Shown in pieces: positions 16,586 to 23,922 of a stretch of DNA of 64,000 nucleotides (position 1 is its first letter; each line of letters starts with the position of its first letter). The DNA lies in contig JAKRSD010000025.1 in the NCBI GenBank assembly GCA_022402535.1, positions 1-64,000 of the forward strand, given 5' to 3'. The stretch is from Flavobacteriales bacterium. Its GTDB lineage: Bacteria; Bacteroidota; Bacteroidia; CAIKAF01. The notes below the pieces were generated by a model. That model did no database searches, had not been told where the DNA came from, and saw nothing but the letters and a program-made list of their open reading frames with translations. Both the position numbers and the translations under genes were made by a program.

Positions 16586-18288
16586 CAGTTAATGGATTGG
16601 GCTGAAGTTCTGTATTGATTTGCTTTCTCAGAATTCCCTTTCTTTTCGGCGATTTCAGCAGCGAGCAAAAGAATGGATTTAATTTCGGTTCCGCCCAGTT
16701 TCAGGGCTTTTTCAATGCTGGCTTCAGCTTCGTCGGTACGGTTCAGTTTGAATAATGCCTTCGCTTTTTCGGCATAGCCTTCAGGTACAAATGCGGCCAA
16801 TTTAATGTATGAATCTGCCGCGGAAAGGGCTAATTCATACGCTGCCGTTCGATTCAGGTATCTGGTATATTCCAGTTTGGCAAATGAACCTGACGCATCG
16901 GTATTCATCGCCTTTTGAAATCCATTTTGCGCCGTGGCAAAATCATTTTTTTCGCCCGCCAATACGGCACTCATCGCCATAAATTGCGAAGCCTGAACAG
17001 GATTATCCACAATGAGTTCTTTGCCGTAGTTGATCTGTTCTTCGGAATCGCCCAATTTTTTCTGTTGATAGTAATAGATTCCTCTATACAGAAAGACTTC
17101 GGGCTGTAGCGGATATAACTCCTCGGCTTTGTCCAACACGTTTTTAAGGGTTTTCAAGTCTTCAAGCCGCACGCACAGCACGGCGCATTCCCTGAAAAAG
17201 ATAAAGCGGCTCGGATCTAACTGAATCACCTGCTGAAAGGCCGCCAGGGCATCGCGCCAGCGGGCATCGCCCAACAGATAATCGCCCCGGATGCTCCAGC
17301 TTTTGGGGTCTTCGGCATGTATTTCCGTAATCAGGCGGGTCAGTTTTTCCCCTTCCTGTTTGTGTACTTCCGATTTTGTGGACTGCTCTAAAAAGGACAA
17401 CAGAATCATCACTTTTTTGTCGATACTCACTTCTTTATTGCTAAAGGCTTTTTCTAAATGAAAAAAGGCTTTGTTGAGTTCGTTTTCTTTCTGATAATAA
17501 TCGGCAATCGCCAAATGAATCAGGGTGTTGGAACTGTCGTTCTGCAGGATTTTCTGATAAGTTTCCAAGGCTTTTTTCTTGTCGCCTTTGGCATGATATA
17601 CTTCTGCCGCCATACCCAGATACAAACTTTCGCCGGGATAGGTGTTTTGTAATTTTTCTAATTCTTTCAGGGCTTCCGGATACTTTTTCTGCGCCATCAG
17701 AAGCCGATATTTCTCCATATTGATTTCCTTCGTTACGCCGATCTGTTGTTCTATTTTATCCAGATACACCAAGGCTTCCGAAAGTTTTCCTTCCTGCACT
17801 AAAATGCCGGCTGCCGACAGGGCAAATTCAATTTCTTTAGGGTATTCTTCCGCCAATTTTTTATAGACTTCTTTGGCTTCTTTATACATCTTTAAAAAAT
17901 CGTACAATTCGGCTAACCCTACTTTGTACCATTTGTTGGAAGGCTCCAGTATTACGGCTTTCTGATAGGCAGGTAGCGCCTGCGAATAAATACCGTTTAC
18001 CCGCGAGAGTTCGGCAAATTCAAAATGTCCTGCGGCAATTTCAGGATGGTTTTTTATAAAAGCGGCAAAAAGAGCCAGCGAGGTTTTGGTGTTTCCCAAA
18101 ATCTTTTCTTTCAGGGCATCCAGGTATTCGCCTTCAATTTCCTGCTTAGTGGGCTCTACGTATAGAAATGATTTTTTCTCTTTCTTCTTTTTTTTCTGTG
18201 CCCATGCCGGTTGCCCCAAAGCTGCCATACATATACAGCAGATAAAAAGGGATAATACGGCTTTTGATGAAGGAAAATTCATGCGCAA
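16585..18288 (-). CDS. Periplasmic TPR-repeat protein
   Basis: 567 aa. Signal peptide (LSLFICCICMAALGQPAWAQ) then a lysine run, followed by about a dozen tetratricopeptide units (examples: AGHFEFAELSRVNGIYSQALP, ALKELEKLQNTYPGESLYLG, AYQKAVILEPSN). TPR arrays bind partner proteins; here probably a scaffold in the periplasm working with the coupled DUF4292 protein. A long helical solenoid with no enzyme domain. Confidence 0.85.
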   Translation of the reverse strand: MRMNFPSSKAVLSLFICCICMAALGQPAWAQKKKKKEKKSFLYVEPTKQEIEGEYLDALKEKILGNTKTSLALFAAFIKNHPEIAAGHFEFAELSRVNGIYSQALPAYQKAVILEPSNKWYKVGLAELYDFLKMYKEAKEVYKKLAEEYPKEIEFALSAAGILVQEGKLSEALVYLDKIEQQIGVTKEINMEKYRLLMAQKKYPEALKELEKLQNTYPGESLYLGMAAEVYHAKGDKKKALETYQKILQNDSSNTLIHLAIADYYQKENELNKAFFHLEKAFSNKEVSIDKKVMILLSFLEQSTKSEVHKQEGEKLTRLITEIHAEDPKSWSIRGDYLLGDARWRDALAAFQQVIQLDPSRFIFFRECAVLCVRLEDLKTLKNVLDKAEELYPLQPEVFLYRGIYYYQQKKLGDSEEQINYGKELIVDNPVQASQFMAMSAVLAGEKNDFATAQNGFQKAMNTDASGSFAKLEYTRYLNRTAAYELALSAADSYIKLAAFVPEGYAEKAKALFKLNRTDEAEASIEKALKLGGTEIKSILLLAAEIAEKKGNSEKANQYRTSAQSIN

Positions 18289-18333
18289 GTTTACGAAATA
18301 ACGGATAATAATAGGGCATTGTATCCGGGTTCC

Positions 18334-18341
18334 TATTTTTG
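18334..18341 (+). promoter_or_regulatory. Minus-7 box giving a leaderless transcript
   Basis: TATTTTTG followed by only 4 nt (TGCC) before the ATG at 18,346. With the usual ~7-nt distance from box to start point, transcription would begin at or beside the start codon. The same 15-base arrangement precedes recN. Confidence 0.6.
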
Positions 18342-18345
18342 TGCC

Positions 18346-19398
18346 ATGGAAAACAGAATCTTGATTGTGGGCGCCGGACTTGCCGGCTTATGCATGGCTT
18401 TTCAACTACATAAACGTAAGGTACCCTTTCTGATTCTGCATTCCGAAACGTTGCCCTGCTCTTCTGAAAAAGCGGCCGGACTTATGAATCCCGTGGTGGT
18501 GAAGCGGCTGCTGAAAACTTGGATGGCCGATGAGGTTTTGCCCTATAACCGCCGGTTTTATCCCGAAGTGGAACAGGTTACGGGCACCTCGTTCTACACG
18601 ACTCTTTCGGTTCACCGGATGTTTCCGAATGCATTGGCCCGCGGCGAATGGGAAGCCCGTATCCACGATGGCAGTATGCACGATTTTTTATCCTCCGAAA
18701 TTTACGACTATCATCCTGAAGCTTTCACCGGACCGGGTTTTGGAGGAGGCGATGTGTTTCAGGCTTCTTCGGTAGATTGCGAAGTGTTTATTCCGGCGCT
18801 GCGTCATTTTTTCAATCAACAGAGGTGGATGAAAACGACGGATTTGCGCTACGAGGATATCGAACTTCTTGAAGACGGCGTACAGTTTCTTGGCGAACGA
18901 TTTTCGCAGGTGGTGTTTTGCGAGGGCATGAACGGGATAAATAATCCCTGGTTCGGTTACCTTCCGCTTTTGCCCACCAAAGGCGAATTGTTATATCTGG
19001 AAATTCCCGACATGCCCCGTGAGAAAGAAGTGATGAAGGGCATTTTTCTGGCTCCCCGAAAACAGGGCGGGTTTGTGTGCGGTTCCACCTACGAATGGCA
19101 ATTTGAACATGAAAATCCTTCGGCTGAAGGGCTGGAAAAACTTACGACAGAATTATCAAAAATTACCCATAAACCTTATACCATTACCCGGCACACGGCA
19201 GGCGTGAGGCCTGCAGCCCGCGACCGTAGACCCTTTTTGGGAAATCATGCCGAATATTCATGTTTGCACGTATTCAACGGATTGGGCACCAAAGGCTATA
19301 TGCTTGCGCCTTATTTATCCGAAAGACTCTGCGATTTTATCCTATTCGGTAAAGCATTACCGGCAGAAGCGGATATCAAAAGGGTAAAGAAAAAATAA
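18346..19398 (+). CDS. FAD-dependent oxidoreductase (DAO family)
   Basis: 350 aa. N-terminal FAD-binding Rossmann motif ILIVGAGLAGLCMA (about 4-17), then a D-amino-acid-oxidase/GlpO-like body with GELLYLEIPD and a C-terminal FAD motif (AGVRPAARDRRPFLGNH...NGLGTKGYMLAP). The substrate is likely an amine or amino acid but cannot be specified. The ATG at 18,346 is chosen over an in-frame ATG 27 nt upstream because the latter would precede the promoter box. Cytoplasmic; ends 4 nt from the convergent acyltransferase gene. Confidence 0.85.
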   Translation: MENRILIVGAGLAGLCMAFQLHKRKVPFLILHSETLPCSSEKAAGLMNPVVVKRLLKTWMADEVLPYNRRFYPEVEQVTGTSFYTTLSVHRMFPNALARGEWEARIHDGSMHDFLSSEIYDYHPEAFTGPGFGGGDVFQASSVDCEVFIPALRHFFNQQRWMKTTDLRYEDIELLEDGVQFLGERFSQVVFCEGMNGINNPWFGYLPLLPTKGELLYLEIPDMPREKEVMKGIFLAPRKQGGFVCGSTYEWQFEHENPSAEGLEKLTTELSKITHKPYTITRHTAGVRPAARDRRPFLGNHAEYSCLHVFNGLGTKGYMLAPYLSERLCDFILFGKALPAEADIKRVKKK

Positions 19399-19402
19399 GG
19401 GA

Positions 19403-20470
19403 TTACATCCGGGTTTTTACAAAGGCAAAGCGGTCTTTCAGTTTCAGGAAGAATGTTTCAAAATAATTGTAGGAAAGGATAGACACTCCGATGGTGACAA
19501 AAAGCGCTATTGTACTAACGATGGCATTATTGATGGCGGTCTCTTGATAGGGGATATGCATGATATCAAACCCGATGCGAATAAAAATAAGCAGGGTGGG
19601 ATGATACAGATACATGCCGTATGTGTATTTACCGAGAAAGGAGAAGTTGATTCCGGAGGTTTCACCGTCATGTTTCACCAGATAAATAATCACGTACAGG
19701 TACAAAAACGGCAGCAGGGTTACGGATAGGTAATACACGGGTGCAAATTCTGTGGCGAAATACACAATTACAGCCGCCAATATGCTTACAACAGGGAATA
19801 ATTTATACCTGCCGATGAGGTTTTCATTCTTGGCAAATAAAATGGCTCCTATGCAGCCGGCCATGAGCAGGTTGATGTTTCCGAGTGTGTGGAAATAGGC
19901 TTCTTCGCGATGGAGGATAGAAAATACGGCAGAAGTCAAAAACAGGGCTGAACACACGGCCAATAATGCTTTTTTGTTTCGGAAGAGCATAAAAAGCAGC
20001 GGCCAGAATAAATAAAACTGTTCTTCAATGGCCACGCTCCAGGCTATACCCACATTGGGCGAACCGGTTTTCATGGCAAAGTTGTTCAGGAAAAACAGGT
20101 TCATGGGAATATTACCTTCAAACTTAAATGTACTGAACAGATTGGGCAGGATGAAAATTCCTGAAATAACAATGAGGTAATACAAAGGCCAGATTCGCAG
20201 AATCCTTCGCATGTAAAAAAACGAAAGATTGATTTTTCCTTTACTGTTTTCTTCTTTGATCAGCAGATAGGTGATTAAAAACCCACTGAGTACAAAGAAG
20301 ATGTGTACTCCCTCGCCGCCCACAAAAGTCAGTTTTTTAAAAAATGCATTTAATCCCGCATGATCGGTGATGTGTGCCAGGGAATGTGCGTAGGAATGCT
20401 GCCAGAACACGAGGAAAAAAGCGAAAAAACGGAGTCCGTCCAATCGTTTGAAATAGAGTTTGTTCTCCAT
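19403..20470 (-). CDS. Membrane acyltransferase (acyltransferase-3/OafA family)
   Basis: 355 aa integral membrane protein with about ten hydrophobic helices. N-terminal LDGLRFFAFFLVFWQHSYAH carries the catalytic His motif, and VGGEGVHIFFVLSGFLITYLL is the second family hallmark; RILRIWPLYYL follows. The family transfers acyl groups to sugars of LPS, capsule or exported polysaccharides. Nearby glycosyltransferase (21,311) is compatible with envelope polysaccharide modification, but the genes are not one operon. Confidence 0.9.
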   Translation of the reverse strand: MENKLYFKRLDGLRFFAFFLVFWQHSYAHSLAHITDHAGLNAFFKKLTFVGGEGVHIFFVLSGFLITYLLIKEENSKGKINLSFFYMRRILRIWPLYYLIVISGIFILPNLFSTFKFEGNIPMNLFFLNNFAMKTGSPNVGIAWSVAIEEQFYLFWPLLFMLFRNKKALLAVCSALFLTSAVFSILHREEAYFHTLGNINLLMAGCIGAILFAKNENLIGRYKLFPVVSILAAVIVYFATEFAPVYYLSVTLLPFLYLYVIIYLVKHDGETSGINFSFLGKYTYGMYLYHPTLLIFIRIGFDIMHIPYQETAINNAIVSTIALFVTIGVSILSYNYFETFFLKLKDRFAFVKTRM

Positions 20471-20563
20471 GTGTTTGGTATTCCCCGTTTAGGTTGCTGT
20501 TTGTTATGGTTCAAACATAATCAAAAATTGGAAAGAGAAAAGGGAATGTGCATTTCAAAAAGA

Positions 20564-20583
20564 AAGCCCTCCGCAGAGGGCTT
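20564..20583 (-). terminator. Terminator of the 21-aa small ORF
   Basis: Perfect 8-bp stem AAGCCCTC-CGCA-GAGGGCTT followed on the minus strand by TCTTTTTG, 8 nt after the stop of the small ORF at 20,591. Confidence 0.75.
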
Positions 20584-20590
20584 ATGCTTT

Positions 20591-20656
20591 TTACAGACTG
20601 ACACCTGAAAAGGCGTTCAATGTCTGTACAGTGCGGATTTTCTTATCCGAGATCAT
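20591..20656 (-). CDS. 21-aa small ORF with canonical Shine-Dalgarno
   Basis: ATG at 20,656, 21 residues beginning MISDKKIRTVQTLN and ending GVSL. It is preceded by AAAGGAGGTG with a 6-nt gap, and followed by a terminator, in a 354-bp gap otherwise without genes. It could be a short functional peptide, a leader peptide or a translation-dependent regulatory RNA. The frame is open for 39 more codons upstream, but that longer version would run through the ribosome-binding site and looks unlike a protein. Host genes in this window generally lack Shine-Dalgarno sequences, which makes this one stand out. Confidence 0.6.
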   Translation of the reverse strand: MISDKKIRTVQTLNAFSGVSL

Positions 20657-20660
20657 TAAA

Positions 20661-20670
20661 CACCTCCTTT
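20661..20670 (-). promoter_or_regulatory. Exceptional ribosome-binding site
   Basis: The plus strand reads ACACCTCCTTTCT across 20,660-20,672, the same as the conserved 3' end of 16S rRNA. The mRNA is therefore complementary to the whole anti-Shine-Dalgarno, with ideal spacing to the ATG at 20,656. Confidence 0.8.
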
Positions 20671-20771
20671 CTATTGGTTCGACAGGAATAAAAGTATGAT
20701 TTGGTCTTTTTTGTTTACGCCCGGGTTTTAAAAACTTTTGAACACGATCAGATAGTTTATTTATAATCAGC

Positions 20772-20804
20772 AAAAAAGCCCGGAGATATACACCGGGCCT
20801 TTTT
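20772..20804 (-). terminator. Terminator downstream of the 135-aa gene
   Basis: Stem AAAAAAGCCCGG / CCGGGCCTTTTT (one bulged base), T-run on the minus strand, 20 nt downstream of the stop at 20,825. Confidence 0.85.
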
Positions 20805-20824
20805 GCGTTAGGGTCAGGAAAATG

Positions 20825-21232
20825 TTATTCCTGTTCTCTGTATGAATCTTCTTCGGGAGTCTGGTTTTCTTCCACGATTACATTTCTTCCCATGGCATTG
20901 ATTTCTGCCAGTGTTTTGTGGTCCGTGGTAATAGTCTGCAACCAGATATCTCCCGATTTTCTTAAAATTTGGGCGTATAAACCGAATGAGTTTTTAAAAC
21001 CTTCTTCCACTTCATGCACCACCGATAAACCGTTCACGGTGAGGGTTCCTTTTTTGTCGGGGTCACCTGCTTCACCGGCAGTTACATCACCGGTAATTTT
21101 ATATTCGTTATGACTGCCTTGTCCTGCTGTATGCGGTTGCGAAAAAAAGGCGATGTCCAGATTGGGAAAACGTTTACGGAATTCTTCGCGAATATCTGAC
21201 AGTAATGTGTCCGGTGTGATCTGTATATCCAT
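20825..21232 (-). CDS. Hypothetical protein, 135 aa
   Basis: Not recognised with confidence. Compact, acidic, no signal peptide. DTLLSDIREEFRKRFPNLDIAFF at the start and GKNSFGLYAQILRKSG-like middle (SFGLYAQILRKSGDIWLQTITTDHKTL) suggest a small alpha/beta domain. ATG at 21,232 is preferred because a TATTTTCG minus-7-like box lies about 30 nt upstream of it; an in-frame ATG at 21,277 would lie upstream of that box. Monocistronic with its own terminator. Confidence 0.7.
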   Translation of the reverse strand: MDIQITPDTLLSDIREEFRKRFPNLDIAFFSQPHTAGQGSHNEYKITGDVTAGEAGDPDKKGTLTVNGLSVVHEVEEGFKNSFGLYAQILRKSGDIWLQTITTDHKTLAEINAMGRNVIVEENQTPEEDSYREQE

Positions 21233-21310
21233 GGTGTTGTTATTTTGAGACGAAAATAGCACATGCCCCAAACCCAAACCATGACTTATGTCAGGAATAC
21301 CTCAAAATCT

Positions 21311-22063
21311 TCAGGATTTCTTTTGGATATATAAATTCGATTTCATCAGACCCCATTTGCAAAGTCTGTGCACCAGCGATACTTTGAGCACTCCCAGGCC
21401 ATAAATGGAGCTGTTTTTCAGGTTGATGGAACTGGCTTCTTCAAAATATTTTGTAGGACAGGTTACTTCCCCGATTTCAAAATTGTGGTAAATAATCTGC
21501 GAAAGCATCTGATTATCGAAAATGAAATTGTTGGAATTGATTTCAAAGTTTACGGTTTCGAGTACCTCGCGCGAAAAGGCTCTGTACCCCGTATGATATT
21601 CCGACAGTTTTTGATTTACCAACACATTTTGAATAAAGGTGAGCGTGCGGTTGGCCACATATTTAATCAGCGGCATTCCGCCTTTCAGCGCTCCGTTACC
21701 CAAAATGCGCGAACCCAGTACTACGGGATATAAATCCTGTGCAATAATATCGGCCATCGCCGGAATGAGTTTAGGAGTGTATTGATAATCGGGGTGAACC
21801 ATAATCACGATGTCGGCACCCAGTTCCAATGCTTTTTTGTAGCAGGTTTTCTGGTTTCCGCCGTAGCCGAGATTTTTTTCGTGCCGGATCAGGTGTTTTA
21901 TACCTAATGCTCTGCCTACTTCCAAGGTATGATCATTGCCGGCATCGTCCACCAAAACCACTTCATCCACTAAATCCAGCGGAATTTCTCTGTATGTTCT
22001 TTCCAGCGTTAAGGCTGCGTTATAGGCGGGTAATACCACCACTACTTTTTTACCGTATAACAT
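21311..22063 (-). CDS. Glycosyltransferase family 2 (DPM1-like)
   Basis: 250 aa GT-A fold: VVVLPAYNAALTLERTYREIP (donor-binding start), VDEVVLVDDAGNDHT (Asp pair), HPDYQYTP (metal-binding Asp region), then EYHTGYRAFSREVL. No C-terminal transmembrane pair, so a soluble or peripheral enzyme, like polyprenyl-phosphate mannose/glucose synthases. Likely makes a lipid-linked sugar for envelope glycans. It stands in a minus-strand cluster with the 22,090 gene and tsaD. Confidence 0.88.
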   Translation of the reverse strand: MLYGKKVVVVLPAYNAALTLERTYREIPLDLVDEVVLVDDAGNDHTLEVGRALGIKHLIRHEKNLGYGGNQKTCYKKALELGADIVIMVHPDYQYTPKLIPAMADIIAQDLYPVVLGSRILGNGALKGGMPLIKYVANRTLTFIQNVLVNQKLSEYHTGYRAFSREVLETVNFEINSNNFIFDNQMLSQIIYHNFEIGEVTCPTKYFEEASSINLKNSSIYGLGVLKVSLVHRLCKWGLMKSNLYIQKKS

Positions 22064-22089
22064 GGTGCAAAGGTAATCGCTAAAACGGA

Positions 22090-22842
22090 TTAACCGAGAG
22101 GTCTTTTGCGCCGCTTTTTAAATTTCATGGCCAACTGATGCCCCAACGCCCTAAAGTTAATTTTACACACCACGATTAACCCATATCCCTCTGCCCAGTT
22201 TGGATTTTGTTGTTTGTATCGGGCATAACAAGGATGACTTTCTAAGCGTTTCAGTTCACTTTCGGTAGTCATTCGCCTGGGAACGGTATTCAGGTTTTTC
22301 ACCCCGTTGAATTTTCCGTTTTCTATCAATTGGTGCCTTTCTGCAAAACCGATAATAATATCACGAAATTCCTGAGGAATTTCCGGGTCGCCCAGTGCCC
22401 ACACTTCAGGGCTATGTTTCAATAAAGACAGAAATGAGTTCGGATAATACGGCCCGATCATGTATTTAGGCGTGAACGGATACCTGAACAGGTATTTGAG
22501 TGTGTTATATCTTACGGTTTGCGGAATATACTTTCCGTGATAGGCATCGAGCACAAACCCAAACTCCGGTTCCACCACAATGCGTTTTCTTCGGTTATTT
22601 TCGGAATATTCTTCATGTTGATAATACACGTAAGAACCTTTTATTTGATTTTTACTGTCCACAAAATGATAGACTTTGTGTGCTCTCCGCACCATTTTTT
22701 CAAAAAATGAAAAATCATCTTCTTCACGCACCGAAGGTTTTAACCGCATAAAATACGCCCGTATTTCATACATTTTTTTCAGTTCTTCTACGGTAATTTC
22801 GGCTCCTTTTTTTACTACGGTTTTTAGTTTTTCGGTTTTCAA
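22090..22842 (-). CDS. Hypothetical protein, 250 aa (possible acyltransferase-like)
   Basis: Not firmly recognised. Basic cytoplasmic protein with an N-terminal segment (ELKKMYEIRAYFMRLKPS) and a core VEPEFGFVLDAYHGKYIP that could be a GNAT-like beta strand-loop; the C-terminus is strongly basic (KFKKRRKRPLG). It starts 7 nt downstream of the tsaD stop and so is probably translated from the tsaD transcript, with the glycosyltransferase following by 26 nt. Confidence 0.65.
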   Translation of the reverse strand: MKTEKLKTVVKKGAEITVEELKKMYEIRAYFMRLKPSVREEDDFSFFEKMVRRAHKVYHFVDSKNQIKGSYVYYQHEEYSENNRRKRIVVEPEFGFVLDAYHGKYIPQTVRYNTLKYLFRYPFTPKYMIGPYYPNSFLSLLKHSPEVWALGDPEIPQEFRDIIIGFAERHQLIENGKFNGVKNLNTVPRRMTTESELKRLESHPCYARYKQQNPNWAEGYGLIVVCKINFRALGHQLAMKFKKRRKRPLG

Positions 22843-22849
22843 GGTTTAG

Positions 22850-23902
22850 TTATGGTTTATGGGTTACAAATTGAGAATCCTGATATCGCGGGTCGGCGGC
22901 GGCAGAAAGGTCTGAGAAGATACCCTCCTGAAATTTGAACATACCGGCAATGGCTATCATGGCCGCATTGTCCGTACAAAATTCAAAGGCAGGAATATGT
23001 GCGTGTAAACCACGTTTTTGAGCCAGTTCCCCAAACTTTTTTCGCAATTCGGAATTGGCAGAAACACCGCCGGCAAGGGCTATATCCCGGGGTTTGAATT
23101 TTTTAACCGCAAGATTAAGCTTGTCTATGAGTATATCGGTAATGGTATGCTGCACCGAAGCACAGATATCTTTCAGGTTTTTCTGGGTGTAACCCGGTTC
23201 TTCTTTTTCTTTATCGCGCAAATGATATAACACGGAAGTTTTCAGTCCGCTGAACGAAAAATCTAACTTGTCAATTCTTGGGTGCGGAAAACGGATAAAG
23301 GCCGGATTTCCTTCGCGGGCCAGTTTATCCAATTCGGGACCACCTGGGTAGGGAAGCCCCAATATTTTGGCAATTTTATCAAAGGCCTCGCCTGCGGCAT
23401 CATCGAGAGTTTCGCCTACAATTTCCATTTTCATGGGCGAAGTAACCCAAACCAGTTGGGTATGACCGCCCGAAACGGTGAGGCACAGAAAAGGAAATTC
23501 AGGCAGAGGTTTTGGATTATTCGGAACTTGTGCAAAGTGCGCCAACACGTGCGCCTGCATATGGTGAACCTCTACCAGAGGGATTTGTAGCGCCATGGAC
23601 ATGGCTTTGGCAAAAGACACACCCACCATGAGCGAACCGGGCAATCCGGGTCCTTTTGTGAAGGCGATAGCCGAGAGTTCGCTTTTTGCTACATTTGCGT
23701 TGCGCAAAGCGGTTTCTACAACCGGTACGATGTTTGACTCATGGGCCCTCGATGCCAACTCCGGAACCACACCGCCATACAAACGGTGAATTTCCTGACC
23801 GGCAACAACATTAGATAACACTTCGCCGTTTCGGATTACGGAAGCTGAAGTGTCATCACAGGATGACTCAATGCCCAGAATAATGATATCGGTTCGGTTC
23901 AT
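22850..23902 (-). CDS. tsaD: tRNA N6-threonylcarbamoyladenosine transferase TsaD
   Basis: 350 aa. Starts MNRTDIIILGIESSCDDTS, the family hallmark, with metal-binding HHMQAH (about residues 110-115), CLTVSGGHTQL, DDAAGEAFDK and ALAGGVSANSELR. It transfers the threonylcarbamoyl group to A37 of ANN-decoding tRNAs with TsaB/TsaE. The ATG at 23,902 is chosen over an in-frame upstream ATG at 23,959 because all conserved sequence begins there and a minus-7 box sits between them. Divergent from tamB, as commonly seen in Bacteroidota. Confidence 0.95.
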   Translation of the reverse strand: MNRTDIIILGIESSCDDTSASVIRNGEVLSNVVAGQEIHRLYGGVVPELASRAHESNIVPVVETALRNANVAKSELSAIAFTKGPGLPGSLMVGVSFAKAMSMALQIPLVEVHHMQAHVLAHFAQVPNNPKPLPEFPFLCLTVSGGHTQLVWVTSPMKMEIVGETLDDAAGEAFDKIAKILGLPYPGGPELDKLAREGNPAFIRFPHPRIDKLDFSFSGLKTSVLYHLRDKEKEEPGYTQKNLKDICASVQHTITDILIDKLNLAVKKFKPRDIALAGGVSANSELRKKFGELAQKRGLHAHIPAFEFCTDNAAMIAIAGMFKFQEGIFSDLSAAADPRYQDSQFVTHKP

Positions 23903-23922
23903 ACAGGTAGTTACATTCACAA

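Noticed and set aside
20591-20773. 60-codon version of the small ORF
   Set aside because: It would run through the Shine-Dalgarno of the 21-codon ORF and has no initiation signal of its own.
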